IMG/VR virus record: IMGVR_UViG_3300021420_000021
Span: 30,267 to 94,266 of that record
Direction: 5' to 3' (one strand)
DNA: 64,000 nucleotides
Source of the DNA: a virus
Part shown: in pieces, positions 16,667 through 26,046 of the stretch
How the letters are laid out: each line of letters opens with the position of its first letter
How positions within the stretch are numbered: position 1 is the first letter of the stretch
Translations under genes and position numbers: made by a program
The notes under the pieces: generated by a model
What the model was told of the DNA's origin: nothing
Databases searched by the model: none
What the model saw: the letters and a program-made list of their open reading frames with translations, nothing else

Positions 16667-16900
16667 GTGAAACGATATTTGATTGTATTGGCGTTGCTTG
16701 GAACTTTATTCGCCCAAGGGCATAATAAATCGCAAGAAGTTCACGCGAATTGCTGTTTATGTCTTTGCAAAGCGCAAGACGAGACAAAGTGTTCTCGGAT
16801 GTGCATTCGGTTACAACATAGTAAGCGAATTATTTATGAAAAAGAAATGAATGAATGCACTAAAAGCTGTAAAAAACACGGAGTCATACAACTTCAGTGA
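16667..16900 (+). CDS. Secreted cysteine-rich small protein
   Basis: 77 residues from GTG 16667, with AGGAGGATT directly upstream. The first ~18 residues (MKRYLIVLALLGTLFAQG) look like a signal peptide. The mature part has eight cysteines, including NCCLCLC, then spaced pairs (Cys-x3-Cys twice), and many Lys/Arg. That pattern suggests a disulfide-linked periplasmic protein, or alternatively a helical CHCH-like hairpin. It lies in the virion block before an HNH gene; a role in lysis or superinfection exclusion is speculative. Confidence 0.55.
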   Translation: MKRYLIVLALLGTLFAQGHNKSQEVHANCCLCLCKAQDETKCSRMCIRLQHSKRIIYEKEMNECTKSCKKHGVIQLQ

Positions 16901-16911
16901 GGGACAGCTAA

Positions 16912-17535
16912 ATGATAGAAGAAATTAAATATTGTGAGTGTGGCTGTGGGAAACCTGCGCCTATCGCAGACCGTAACGTTAAACGTAATGGATGGGTAAA
17001 AGGGCAAGCTAAACGTTTTATTCGAGGTCATGGATCGATTGCGCTATTTAAGAGTCCGCGATATGTAGAAAAAATGCAGGCTGTACTGACTGGCGCACCT
17101 AGCAAGTTACGCGGACGAAAGCAGCCGCTTGAACATCGTGCAAAGAAAATTAGATCGCTTACCGGTAAAGAGCCGATAATGAGTCCGTTTATTTCTGCTT
17201 TTATATCATTACAAAAAGGCCGTTGGATTGCAGGCGGCAAAAAACTTCATGCTCGCGCTGTGTGGGAACATTTTAACGGCCCTGTGCCAGCCGGGTTTCA
17301 TGTGCATCATAAAAATGGCGACCCATCAAAAATAGAAAGCGACAATATTGATAATCTTATGTTACTTACTGCGGAATGGAATTTACGGTTTATGCCGCAA
17401 CTAGCAGCAGGTTTTGGTATTCATGAGTCTGATGTGACAAAAGCCTATATTGAAGTCGAACATATTCCTTATAAGGATAGGTTTCCAGCAGTTTGTCGAA
17501 TATTATTAGATCAGCAGGTTGATTATGGTAAATAG
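16912..17535 (+). CDS. HNH homing endonuclease
   Basis: 207 residues, SD GAGGGA. N-terminal zinc-ribbon-like CECGCGKPAP, then basic NUMOD-like DNA-binding stretches (RGRKQPLEHRAKKIRSLTGK) and a C-terminal HNH core: VWEHFNGPVPAGFHVHHKNGDPSKI with DNIDNLMLLT, giving the H-H/N-N set. It would make a strand break at a target and spread by recombination. It interrupts the virion operon and overlaps the next start by 11 nt. Confidence 0.8.
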   Translation: MIEEIKYCECGCGKPAPIADRNVKRNGWVKGQAKRFIRGHGSIALFKSPRYVEKMQAVLTGAPSKLRGRKQPLEHRAKKIRSLTGKEPIMSPFISAFISLQKGRWIAGGKKLHARAVWEHFNGPVPAGFHVHHKNGDPSKIESDNIDNLMLLTAEWNLRFMPQLAAGFGIHESDVTKAYIEVEHIPYKDRFPAVCRILLDQQVDYGK

Positions 17536-17905
17536 TCGGCCTTTGATTGAAGATGATTTACCGACATTGCAATCTGCACTTGAAAACTCTCCGCATCCGG
17601 ATCAAAAAGTTGAGCACTATGTTGGCGATAATAAGTATTGCGAAATTTATTCTGACGAATCCGGGCCTATCGGTATTTTACGGTATACAAAAACGTTAAG
17701 ATTATGCGCGACTTGGGTAAATAACGAAGATCGGGCGAGAAACGCCGCATCGATTATTCAAGCAGTCGAAGATGCAATTGCAAAAGCAAAAGCAAACGGA
17801 TTTAGTGAAATAATTTTTCAGACCGATTCTCCTTCTTATGCAAAATTTTGTGTCGATAAGTTAGGTTTTTTAGAGAGTCGCGGTGAGTTTATTAAGTATG
17901 TGTAA
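17525..17905 (+). CDS. GNAT-like acetyltransferase
   Basis: 126 residues; ATG 17525 is preferred over the TTG at 17519. The order of elements fits a short GNAT fold: a beta strand with GPIGILRYT, then the long helix AIAKAKANGFSEIIFQT and the terminal YAKFCVDKLGFLES, where Y..F..K.GF is the usual GNAT end. The classic Q/RxxGxG/A loop is not clear, so activity is uncertain. Translationally coupled to the HNH gene; substrate unknown. Similar genes occur among phage internal-protein genes. Confidence 0.6.
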   Translation: MVNSRPLIEDDLPTLQSALENSPHPDQKVEHYVGDNKYCEIYSDESGPIGILRYTKTLRLCATWVNNEDRARNAASIIQAVEDAIAKAKANGFSEIIFQTDSPSYAKFCVDKLGFLESRGEFIKYV

Positions 17906-17916
17906 AGGACATCAGC

Positions 17917-18585
17917 ATGTGCGATGCCAGTAGTCAACAGAAGCAAGCGGCAGGGACATTAAATACGCTCACAAATAGTATGATGAATCAAGTTTCCCAA
18001 GTGTTCGGCAACGATCAATCAGTTTTTAATAATCTGATGAGCGCGAATCAAGGGATTGTCGCGGGCGGACCCGGACAACAAGGATTTAGTCAAGCTGAGT
18101 TAAATTCGATGAATGCTCAAGCGATTACGAATAACGCGAATCAATATCGTAATGTTGCTGGTGCTGCGAAAGCCGGACAAGCCGCAGTCGGCGGCGGAAA
18201 TACAGCATTAGCGTCTGGCGCGACTACTGCGGCAAACGAGAGTATTGCCGAACAAGCGGCTGCGAATACGTCTAATCAGTTAGCCGGGATAACGCAAGCC
18301 AATTACGCGCAAGGCAATCAAAACTTCTGGCGAGCGCAACAAGGCGAACAAGGCGCTGCTGGAACGTTCAATAACATGGCGTCTCTTGATAGCGCGGCTT
18401 CGAATACAGCGAATCAAAATTTACAAGCGCAGACTCAGATCGGCAATGCTGCAAATTGGTGGCAGAAACCTGTTATGGGGTTAGTTAGTGCAGGAGCAAA
18501 TCTCGCTTCAGGCGGCATTAGCGGCGTTGCTGGAAGTGCTTTAGACATGGCTTCTAACGCGACTTCAAACATGGCAGGGGCTTAG
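17917..18585 (+). CDS. Internal virion (ejection) protein, gp14-like
   Basis: 222 residues, Ala/Gln/Asn-rich and helical, starting MCDASSQQKQAAG. A Gly/Ala-rich hydrophobic C-terminal stretch (PVMGLVSAGANLASGGISG) could enter a membrane. Its position, first of three large Ala/Gln-rich genes after the tail genes, matches the gp14-gp15-gp16 order of T7-like phages, whose products leave the virion and form a channel across the envelope. Assignment by context and composition. Confidence 0.5.
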   Translation: MCDASSQQKQAAGTLNTLTNSMMNQVSQVFGNDQSVFNNLMSANQGIVAGGPGQQGFSQAELNSMNAQAITNNANQYRNVAGAAKAGQAAVGGGNTALASGATTAANESIAEQAAANTSNQLAGITQANYAQGNQNFWRAQQGEQGAAGTFNNMASLDSAASNTANQNLQAQTQIGNAANWWQKPVMGLVSAGANLASGGISGVAGSALDMASNATSNMAGA

Positions 18586-18591
18586 GAGCAT

Positions 18592-20790
18592 ATGGCAGAC
18601 GAAGTAAGCAATATTCCCGATCAAAGCGCAAGTAGCGGCGCGAATCCTAATACTCAACAACAAGCACAGCAGGATCAGGCTGCGAGTCCGGCTAATTCGA
18701 CTGCTTCGTCTGTTCAGAATCCAGCCCAAGCGCAGGCCCAAACACTGCCTCAAGGCCAAAGTCAGACCGTTACGCCTAAGCCAACACCACAAGCGCCAAA
18801 GCCGAATCCACAGCAAAGCGCTTATCGTGGTATTCTTGAAATGCTTGGTGGCGGGCCAGTTAAATTTAATCATACTGATCCTGAGACGGGGAAAGTTTCG
18901 CAAGTCATCGAACATCGACCTGCAAAAGCCGTAGGAATGGGCATTCTTTCTGCCGCGTTAGCAGGAATGTTTGCAGGCGCAGGACAAACTAGTCTCGCCG
19001 GAGCCGCGCAAGCGGGATCAGCCGTAGGACAAGCAGCGGCACAGAAACCAAGTCAGCAAGCGCAACAGAGAGACGATAAAGCTTATGCGAGTCAAATTGG
19101 TACGACCGATCATAATCTTAAAGTTCATCAGATGATGCTTGCGAATACGCAGCAACAAGGTTCGATTATGCAATCGTCAATTGATGATGCAGAACCGATC
19201 ATCAACTCTCTTGAAAATGCGCAAAAAGACGCGCCGCAACAGTTGATTAAGAAACAAGGTGTGACTGAAGACGAGTTGAATAAAATGCTTCAGGACAAGT
19301 CTGCTCATGTCACTCGCGATTCTGTTCTTCCTGATGGTATGGCCGATGTTTATGATGAAAACGGCAAGCAAGTCATGAATCCTGACGGAACGCCGAAGAA
19401 GACTTTTACATATACAGTATACGATCATAACGGACTTGTAAGTCTTACAGACGAATTACGAAAAGCGAATCCTGAACTCGTATCTGCCGCAGCCGGACAA
19501 CAATTGCCCGTAAAAGCGTTAGCTTCGCTTTGGCGTAAACGCGGAGAATCGTCTGCTGCACAAGGCTATGTCAACGATTTCCAGAAGCGTTTGAAAACAA
19601 TGACCGGACAAGATCAAGAGCCGATTGATCTTAAAGATGCTATCGATAAAGACCCAATTCTCGCAGGAGTCAAACCGATTCTCGGGCGATATGCAGGAAT
19701 GGACCCGGATAAAGCACTCGAAAAAATGCAGACTGATAAAGTTGATCCGAATGTTATCGGATCGTTTCAGCGATTACTTGGAATTAATCAGGGCGATTTG
19801 GCTGAAAGCCGCGCAAAAATAGAACGCGAAGAACGTATTAGAGAAGACGAAGAGAAACAAAAAGCAATATCGGCGCAAACATTACAGCGCGAGAAAGATT
19901 TAGCCGACTATAAGAAAAAGATCGGTATAACATCCGATAATTCATCGATTTCTAACGATACGTCATTCCCACATGAATGGGTTGATTCTAAGTCTGGAAT
20001 GCATTATGATCTTTCTGATCCTATTATGAACATGGTCGAAGGAAATGAAGACCCGACGCAGATGACTAAGAGAAGCAAGTCATATAATCAAGACTTGAAA
20101 ATGGCGAATGCGTATTCGTTTGCTCGATACGGAAAACCGTTTGATCTTGCGCAAGCACAGTCAGATTATAAGTATGCGACTGCGGGCGGAACTCAGAATA
20201 CACTTAAACTTCTTCAATCTTTGACAGGTGACAATAAGAATAATTCCGGAACGTTTAAACAATTAGAAGATAGATTTAATGATTTAGGAAATACACAAAT
20301 TCCTAAAGTCAATAACATCTTTAATTGGCTGTCAACGAACGCGGGCCAACCCGGAGTTCCTGCTTTTGATGCGACTCTTTTGGGCGTTGCTGACGAATAT
20401 GGTAAAATTCTTGGCGGCGGTGTTGCGACAGATTCGTCCAGAAACGAAGCGAAAGAAATTATCAACAAAGCATTTAGCGACCAACAGGGTAAAGCTGCTC
20501 TGAACGCAATTCGTGGCACTTTGGCGAACCGTCAGAATGCAATGGTTGGCGATAATCGCTATTTAGCGAAGCAATATGGTAAGATGGATCAACCGGGCCA
20601 AACCAACCAAACACAGACGCAGAATCAAACACAAGCGCCTGATAAACAGAAGATTATACAAAGTATAACACTTCCCGGAGGCGGACATCCGGTCGATGTA
20701 AAATTCGGGCCAAATGGGTCTATGATCGTGTGGAGCGGTAAAGCTGGCGATTCGTGGATAAATCCGGTCACCAATCAACCAGTAAAGTAA
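18592..20790 (+). CDS. Large internal virion protein, Gln/Pro-rich
   Basis: 732 residues, SD AGGAG. Residues ~1-85 are disordered (Pro/Gln/Ala). A hydrophobic Gly/Ala segment at ~105-150 (GMGILSAALAGMFAGAGQTS) may be a membrane insertion region; the rest is helical and charged, with a coiled coil near 400-445. A second Gln/Thr-rich linker (~665-690) leads to a short beta C-terminal tail. Second of the ejection-type trio. Confidence 0.5.
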   Translation: MADEVSNIPDQSASSGANPNTQQQAQQDQAASPANSTASSVQNPAQAQAQTLPQGQSQTVTPKPTPQAPKPNPQQSAYRGILEMLGGGPVKFNHTDPETGKVSQVIEHRPAKAVGMGILSAALAGMFAGAGQTSLAGAAQAGSAVGQAAAQKPSQQAQQRDDKAYASQIGTTDHNLKVHQMMLANTQQQGSIMQSSIDDAEPIINSLENAQKDAPQQLIKKQGVTEDELNKMLQDKSAHVTRDSVLPDGMADVYDENGKQVMNPDGTPKKTFTYTVYDHNGLVSLTDELRKANPELVSAAAGQQLPVKALASLWRKRGESSAAQGYVNDFQKRLKTMTGQDQEPIDLKDAIDKDPILAGVKPILGRYAGMDPDKALEKMQTDKVDPNVIGSFQRLLGINQGDLAESRAKIEREERIREDEEKQKAISAQTLQREKDLADYKKKIGITSDNSSISNDTSFPHEWVDSKSGMHYDLSDPIMNMVEGNEDPTQMTKRSKSYNQDLKMANAYSFARYGKPFDLAQAQSDYKYATAGGTQNTLKLLQSLTGDNKNNSGTFKQLEDRFNDLGNTQIPKVNNIFNWLSTNAGQPGVPAFDATLLGVADEYGKILGGGVATDSSRNEAKEIINKAFSDQQGKAALNAIRGTLANRQNAMVGDNRYLAKQYGKMDQPGQTNQTQTQNQTQAPDKQKIIQSITLPGGGHPVDVKFGPNGSMIVWSGKAGDSWINPVTNQPVK

Positions 20791-20802
20791 GTAAGGAGCA
20801 AC

Positions 20803-23800
20803 GTGGGCGATCCTAATGATGTGACAATTCCTCAGCCGCTGGTATCGGGCGCGACTGATCAACCGAATGCGCCACAATCAGGCCAGCCGCAAGCAGCCCC
20901 GCCTGTTCCTGAAGGCTTTTCTGATACACCTGTGTCTTCTGCCCCGGCTGCCCCGGCTGTTCCGGCAGGCTTTTCTGACACGCCACAAACTCAAGATAAT
21001 CCTAATTCTGTTGATCATCACGGTCTTTTATCTCGTGCTTGGGATTGGTTAAATAAGCCAATTGCTGATAATGTCATGCCGAAAGATATGAAAACGGCAG
21101 ATATTATGAAAGCGCTCGCTTATGAGAAATTGTTTGGAAAACCTTATATTCCGGGCGTTAATGATTTCGATACCGCCGAAGAACAACATTTGGGTGAAAG
21201 TCCGACTCGTCATGCTTTGAAGACTTTTATTGCAGGCGCGGCCAAAGATACCGCAAATATGGCGGCGGGATTTACATCTCCACTTCAAGCCGGATTAATG
21301 GCGACAGGTGCAGGCGAAGCCGGATTACTTGGCAAAACCGCAGCTACTATTGCGAAACCTGTTGGCGCGTTAGCCGGAACTGCATTTGCAGGCGCAGGCG
21401 CAGCACAATCTTATCAAGCTGTAAAAGATGCAGTCACAAATGGACTGACTCCAGAAAACACCCAACAAGGGTTGATGGGCGCGTCAATGATTGCCGGAGG
21501 CACAGCCGGAGCAATTAAAGGCGTAAGTCCTGCGATTAGTAAAATTGCCGGATCATTACGTCCAACGACGGAGACTGTCGGTTCGACCGAAGTCCCTGTA
21601 CGTGGTACAGGACTGTTAGCCAGACTCGCACAAAAGACTGTACCTGATACAATGTCAAGATTTGCGAAAGAGCAAACCGGGCCAGCCGTCGCTAAAGGAA
21701 TTGGAACTGTTGCAAAAGAAGCAGCCGGAACCGAAGGAGTTGTTTCTCCAGATCAGCATGATCGTTTGGGTATTCGCGGAGTAGCAGATGAAGTAGCAGA
21801 CAGATCGAAAGCGGTATTCCAGAAATTAGATGAAGTTTCTGGTAATATGTTGTCAGAAGCGCAAACGATGGCCGATGACGCATCGGGAGATTATTCAAGT
21901 GCAGGACGAAAAGAATATCGTCAAGCAATGGATTTGCAAGATGCAATTTTTGATAACTATAAGAATCATTCTGAACTTCAAGGAATGGACTTAGATCAAG
22001 CGAAAGCTGATTGGCGGCAACAAGTTGCTTTACGTGAGATAAGTAAAAAGCTGACAGGCGGGACCGAAGCTTCGGAATCGGGGGCGCAAGATTATCAATT
22101 TAAGCAAGGAAAGCAATTAGCCGAATCAGTCGATTCGCTCGTAAAGAATGATAAAGATGTTTTACAGAGAGCCGGATTTAACGAAGATCATATTGATCAG
22201 TTACAAAAATTCGGGCGAATAATCCGTGAACAAGGAAATACACCTAAGTTCTCTGGTTATATGGGCGGGATTGCAAAAGCTCTTGCCGGATTGACTGGAG
22301 CGCATTTTCAAGGTGCTGGCGGCGCACTTGGCGGTGTTGTAGCAGAAACAGCGGCAGAACACGCGGGCGGCTGGTTAGCAGATCGAATGCTTGGTAAAGT
22401 TTTGACAACGCCAGCGGCATTGCCGATTTTGACTGAAGGATTAAGCAAGAATATCGACCCCGCGATAGTTACGAATCAATTAAAATCTGCGATTGCGACG
22501 GCTGATCCGGGATGGGCTGCAAAGACGGGCGAAATATTGTCTAATTTGTGGCATGATGAATCAGGTAATTTAACAATTCCCGGAACTGGACAGACTGTCG
22601 GAACTGCCGAAGGCGCAAAAGCCGATACAGCCTTTTTTCAACAAGCAAAAGATGAATTGGGCGAAGATGCGTCTTTTTCCGATGTCGCAAAACGTGCTCA
22701 AGAAATGAAGACGCAAGCGAATCTTTCTGGACCCGGCGCAGAAGGCGCAGGATCAGTTGAAGCGATTAATCGGGCGAATACAGAGAAAGCGCAAGGAGTT
22801 AAACGAGTCGTCGTCGATACAAGAACCGGACAAGAACGACCGTTAATTGGTGTTGACGCAGTTGATTATCAAGCAAAGCCGTATGAATCAGTTGAATTTC
22901 GAGGCGGCGACAGAGATGGCGAAATAATCGATCAGGGCCGATCTGCGCGTGCATACGAACGAAAGTATTCGGGCGAAGAACGACGTGGAATTGAACGCAA
23001 GACGATGAATGCGGCTGAATTAGAAGATGCTATGAAGAATCGTAAGCCGATTCACACGCCGTTTAACGATACCGAAGGCGCGATGGCAACGATTGCACGC
23101 GATCAGAACATGCCGAAGCATCCGGGCGAAAGAACTGTTGCCGAAGAAGCGCAAGCAGCGGCGCACCATGAAAACGGCGGATCGACATTTAGTCCGGAAG
23201 GTCAGAACCTTAATGGAGTCGATAAATATTCTGTTGGCTCTTATCCAGAGCGAACAGAGCAATCGGACATTCTTACGCCTAATAGTCTGAAGGCTTTTAA
23301 AGATAGAAATGCTGATCTGTTGAATCAGCCCGATCACGCGGTTGGAACTTGGAAAGATACAGATACCGGAAAACATGTTCTTGATGTTGCAAAACTTTAC
23401 GACGACAGAGATGCCGCGATTGCTGCCGGACAAGCCGCTAACCAAAAGAGTATTTATCATCTCGGAACTGGCGAACTTGTCGATACAGGCGGAACTGGAG
23501 AAACCCCCACTGGACGTGTCGGACAAAGAAAGCCGACCGGGAAAGCCGAAGCGGGCCACGATCCAAGTCTTAACCTCGGCATGGATGTCATAAATAAAGC
23601 CGGGGCCGATAAACCTGAATATCTTCAGAAACTGGCCGACAAAGTTGCTCAATATCCGACGATGAAATATGCTCCTGAAGGCGCAGACGAATCGTTTGAT
23701 CCTGAAGCAATGGCGACGACTGATCCGCACAAGATTTTGAATAATTTCGTAAAGCAAGCCGCCGATAATATTGAATGGTTGCATAATCAAGTTCCGCCCG

Positions 23801-24951
23801 ATATCAGAGAAATGTCGAAGAACTGGTATGATTCTGCGAACAAGATGACGAAAGACCAAGCTGAAAAGTATGGAATTTCACATCCGCAAGCCGCAGCCGT
23901 GACAGCCGTTCTTTCGCCGCAGAATCCTTGGGATAATAACATCTCATTGGCGAACCGAGTTCTTGATGTTTGGAAGAACCGACAGAATTTCAAATGGTCG
24001 CCCGAGATGTCTAAGAAAGCGGCCAGTTTACTCGGCCAATCAAAGAATATCGATGACGCTTTAGAACTTATACATGGTAAAACGTTTGCACAATTGAAAG
24101 ACGCAGACCCGGAAACCGAAGCCGCGATGAAAGGACTTTGGACTCGGATTTACGACGAAGCGCACAACCCAAGAACGTTTGAGCGATGGGCACCAGATGG
24201 TACGACTCGGGGAATCGCCCGTAACGCGGGCGGAAGTCCGGCGAATGCATCTTGGTTCTCGATTCTTCCTATCTCCAAGGCAATCAGTGTCTTAGAAGAT
24301 GGATCAATGGATAATATTCACGAACAATTGGGCGATGCTCATAAAGTTCGTAATTTTTATAATAATATCATTGACCCGAACTCAAAAATGGGCGATACTA
24401 CTGTTGATACACATGCGGTAGGAGTTGCGCACTTAAGCCCTTATAGTTTAGACGCACAAGAAGTGAAAGATAACTTCGGCGGATCGAGTCATAAGAATGC
24501 GAAATTCGGGCTAAAAGGCACTTATCCGCTTTATGCTGAAGCGTATAAACAAGCGGCTGACAGATTGGGAATTTTGCCCCGACAGTTACAGTCGATCACT
24601 TGGGAAGGAATTCGGTCGTTATTTAAAGACAAGAGTCCTGAACTGCAAGGCGCGGTTCGCGATATCTGGAAGGATCATCAAGATGGCAATATCACAATCG
24701 ATGACGCAAGAAAACGGATTATCGAAGCCGCAGGCGGATTCAAGCCGACCGACTGGCAATCCGATATTGGCGCTAATGAAGAAGCTGAACAGCCCGCAAA
24801 CGCGACAGGCGTACCTCGAACTGGCGTATCTCAAGAAGAACCCCAAACTCAGTCCAGAGGAAGAAGCCGAACTTCCGGAGCAGTTTCAACTTCCGGAAAT
24901 CGACAAAGCCAAATCGAAAACGTCTACAAAGCAGTAACGGGCGGAAAATAA
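20803..24951 (+). CDS. Giant internal virion/ejection protein with glycosylase-like C-terminal domain
   Basis: 1382 residues from GTG 20803 with AAGGAG upstream. Pro-rich N-terminus with a twice-used VPEGFSDTP-type repeat; Gly/Ala-rich hydrophobic stretches at ~130-220 (membrane channel-like); long charged middle. Residues ~960-1320 form a conserved-looking domain with HPQAAAVTAVLSPQNPWDNN, DTTVDTHAVGVAHLSP and YPLYAEAYKQAADRLGILP. The 'AVLSPQ..W..N' helix plus 'VDTH' recall HhH-type DNA glycosylase folds, as in the DUF7178-like domains of phage virion proteins; that link is from memory. The third and largest ejection-type gene. Confidence 0.5.
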   Translation: MGDPNDVTIPQPLVSGATDQPNAPQSGQPQAAPPVPEGFSDTPVSSAPAAPAVPAGFSDTPQTQDNPNSVDHHGLLSRAWDWLNKPIADNVMPKDMKTADIMKALAYEKLFGKPYIPGVNDFDTAEEQHLGESPTRHALKTFIAGAAKDTANMAAGFTSPLQAGLMATGAGEAGLLGKTAATIAKPVGALAGTAFAGAGAAQSYQAVKDAVTNGLTPENTQQGLMGASMIAGGTAGAIKGVSPAISKIAGSLRPTTETVGSTEVPVRGTGLLARLAQKTVPDTMSRFAKEQTGPAVAKGIGTVAKEAAGTEGVVSPDQHDRLGIRGVADEVADRSKAVFQKLDEVSGNMLSEAQTMADDASGDYSSAGRKEYRQAMDLQDAIFDNYKNHSELQGMDLDQAKADWRQQVALREISKKLTGGTEASESGAQDYQFKQGKQLAESVDSLVKNDKDVLQRAGFNEDHIDQLQKFGRIIREQGNTPKFSGYMGGIAKALAGLTGAHFQGAGGALGGVVAETAAEHAGGWLADRMLGKVLTTPAALPILTEGLSKNIDPAIVTNQLKSAIATADPGWAAKTGEILSNLWHDESGNLTIPGTGQTVGTAEGAKADTAFFQQAKDELGEDASFSDVAKRAQEMKTQANLSGPGAEGAGSVEAINRANTEKAQGVKRVVVDTRTGQERPLIGVDAVDYQAKPYESVEFRGGDRDGEIIDQGRSARAYERKYSGEERRGIERKTMNAAELEDAMKNRKPIHTPFNDTEGAMATIARDQNMPKHPGERTVAEEAQAAAHHENGGSTFSPEGQNLNGVDKYSVGSYPERTEQSDILTPNSLKAFKDRNADLLNQPDHAVGTWKDTDTGKHVLDVAKLYDDRDAAIAAGQAANQKSIYHLGTGELVDTGGTGETPTGRVGQRKPTGKAEAGHDPSLNLGMDVINKAGADKPEYLQKLADKVAQYPTMKYAPEGADESFDPEAMATTDPHKILNNFVKQAADNIEWLHNQVPPDIREMSKNWYDSANKMTKDQAEKYGISHPQAAAVTAVLSPQNPWDNNISLANRVLDVWKNRQNFKWSPEMSKKAASLLGQSKNIDDALELIHGKTFAQLKDADPETEAAMKGLWTRIYDEAHNPRTFERWAPDGTTRGIARNAGGSPANASWFSILPISKAISVLEDGSMDNIHEQLGDAHKVRNFYNNIIDPNSKMGDTTVDTHAVGVAHLSPYSLDAQEVKDNFGGSSHKNAKFGLKGTYPLYAEAYKQAADRLGILPRQLQSITWEGIRSLFKDKSPELQGAVRDIWKDHQDGNITIDDARKRIIEAAGGFKPTDWQSDIGANEEAEQPANATGVPRTGVSQEEPQTQSRGRSRTSGAVSTSGNRQSQIENVYKAVTGGK

Positions 24952-24954
24952 AGC

Positions 24955-24983
24955 TTGACAAGATTCGCCCGATTTGATAAAGT
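24955..24983 (+). promoter_or_regulatory. Sigma70-like promoter for the lysis region
   Basis: TTGACA (24955-24960), 17-bp spacer, TAAAGT (24978-24983), four bases after the preceding stop. It would start a transcript near 24990 with a ~143-nt leader. A CGGGCG/CGCCCG inverted repeat overlaps the spacer and may act as a weak terminator or operator. Confidence 0.7.
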
Positions 24984-24989
24984 TGTAAT

Positions 24990-25113
24990 TGGTGTGCTGC
25001 CGAGCCATTGCGCAAATCGAGCAGAGGCGCGGGTGGTGCCTAGGCGTGAGCCGGAACCACCACAATTTTACTTTGTATAACGGAAACTCAGAGCCTAAAG
25101 CTTTGGGTTTCCG
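24990..25113 (+). promoter_or_regulatory. Structured leader RNA before the hydrolase gene
   Basis: The leader holds GGTGGT (25032-25037) pairing with ACCACC (25056-25061), and a contiguous 14-bp hairpin 25081-25094/25100-25113 with loop CTAAA. The SD AGGAGGATT follows 10 nt later. No poly-T follows the hairpin, so it is not a standard terminator. It could control translation or protect the mRNA. Confidence 0.5.
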
Positions 25114-25132
25114 GACCAATTTAGGAGGATTT

Positions 25133-25564
25133 ATGCTCAAACCGGAAGACTATTTAAAGAGCCAAGTTGTTGAAGTTGCTTGGAAATTCGGGCAAAGTTA
25201 TAATTCCGGACATTTGGCCGGATTGATGGTCATGAACGTTCTGTCGAATCGATTTAAAGCAGGCTTTGGATCGTATTTATCGATTCTTGAGACGATTCCA
25301 AACTTTATGGCCGAGAGTGAAATTCCGCCAATGAAATTAGATTCTGTTTGGAATCCTTTGTTTACAAAGCTGCTTCATGGGATTGAGGGCGCGTTTGACG
25401 GATCGGCGCAAGATTTGACAAAAGGTGCTTTATATTGGGGCGATCTTAATCGCATACAAAATCCGTGGTTTCAAGCTAAGATAATCGACGCTGTTGATGT
25501 AGTTACAGGTTTGCGCCGACATCCGATTGTGATGAATTCAAATAGTCTTAGTTTCTTCAAATAA
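25133..25564 (+). CDS. SleB-like cell wall hydrolase (candidate endolysin)
   Basis: 143 residues from ATG 25133, with AGGAGGATTT ideally placed; a longer open frame from 24989 would translate the leader hairpin. The opening part (GHLAGLMVMNVLSNRFKAGFGSYL) resembles the 'A.VVLNRV' helix of SleB/CwlJ hydrolases and the later GALYWGDLNRIQNPWFQAKI resembles their C-terminal part. The family Glu is probably E50 or E58. It would cut peptidoglycan at lysis. It heads a region with holin-like and spanin-like genes. Homology is weak by eye. Confidence 0.4.
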   Translation: MLKPEDYLKSQVVEVAWKFGQSYNSGHLAGLMVMNVLSNRFKAGFGSYLSILETIPNFMAESEIPPMKLDSVWNPLFTKLLHGIEGAFDGSAQDLTKGALYWGDLNRIQNPWFQAKIIDAVDVVTGLRRHPIVMNSNSLSFFK

Positions 25565-25567
25565 TTT

Positions 25568-25720
25568 ATGCTTACTGAATGCTATATTCGTGATCAATAT
25601 GAAACAGAATTGGTCTTTTTGTGCGTGTCGGCAGAAATTGCGCGACAATTGCAAAGAGATTTACTTGTTACTGCGTTTAACTGGACAGAACAGGATATAG
25701 CTGATGGATTTAAAATTTAG
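25568..25720 (+). CDS. Small hypothetical protein
   Basis: 50 residues, beginning MLTECYIRDQYETEL; filled with acidic and aromatic residues. It starts 3 nt after the previous stop and ends just before the SD of the next gene, so the frame uses the gap exactly, but no SD precedes it. Translation by coupling is plausible. Confidence 0.45.
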   Translation: MLTECYIRDQYETELVFLCVSAEIARQLQRDLLVTAFNWTEQDIADGFKI

Positions 25721-25728
25721 GAGGATTT

Positions 25729-26046
25729 TTGCAAGCACGAATACGCGATTACGAAGAAATTCTTACGCTTCAGGAAAAGGCAATCGAAGCGTTAAAATCT
25801 ACGGCAGAAGTTTTGCAACAAGCTTTATACGTGTTAGAACGAGCGCGGGCCGAACACGGATATCAGCAACAAATGCCGTGGAATCAACCACAACAGGCAT
25901 ATTATATTTATCCGAGTAGCAGCGGTCCCGGAACGGCTTATGGTGGCGGAATGAATGTGAACAATCAAGCAGGTAATCAGCTTGTGCAATACAATACGGT
26001 GAAAGAGAATTTTGAGTATGTTCCAGAAACTATTTACAAGTATTAA
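25729..26046 (+). CDS. Coiled-coil small protein with TTG start
   Basis: 105 residues from TTG 25729, supported by AATTTAGGAGGATT at the right distance. Residues 1-48 form a heptad-like helix; the rest is Gln/Tyr/Gly-rich and disordered. It overlaps the holin-like gene by 29 nt. Role unknown; it may be a tail or lysis accessory protein. Confidence 0.5.
   Translation: MQARIRDYEEILTLQEKAIEALKSTAEVLQQALYVLERARAEHGYQQQMPWNQPQQAYYIYPSSSGPGTAYGGGMNVNNQAGNQLVQYNTVKENFEYVPETIYKY

Noticed and set aside
24619-25140. Minus-strand open frames at the lysis leader
   Set aside because: They are shadows of the ejection-protein gene and of the structured leader; no SD or coupling.
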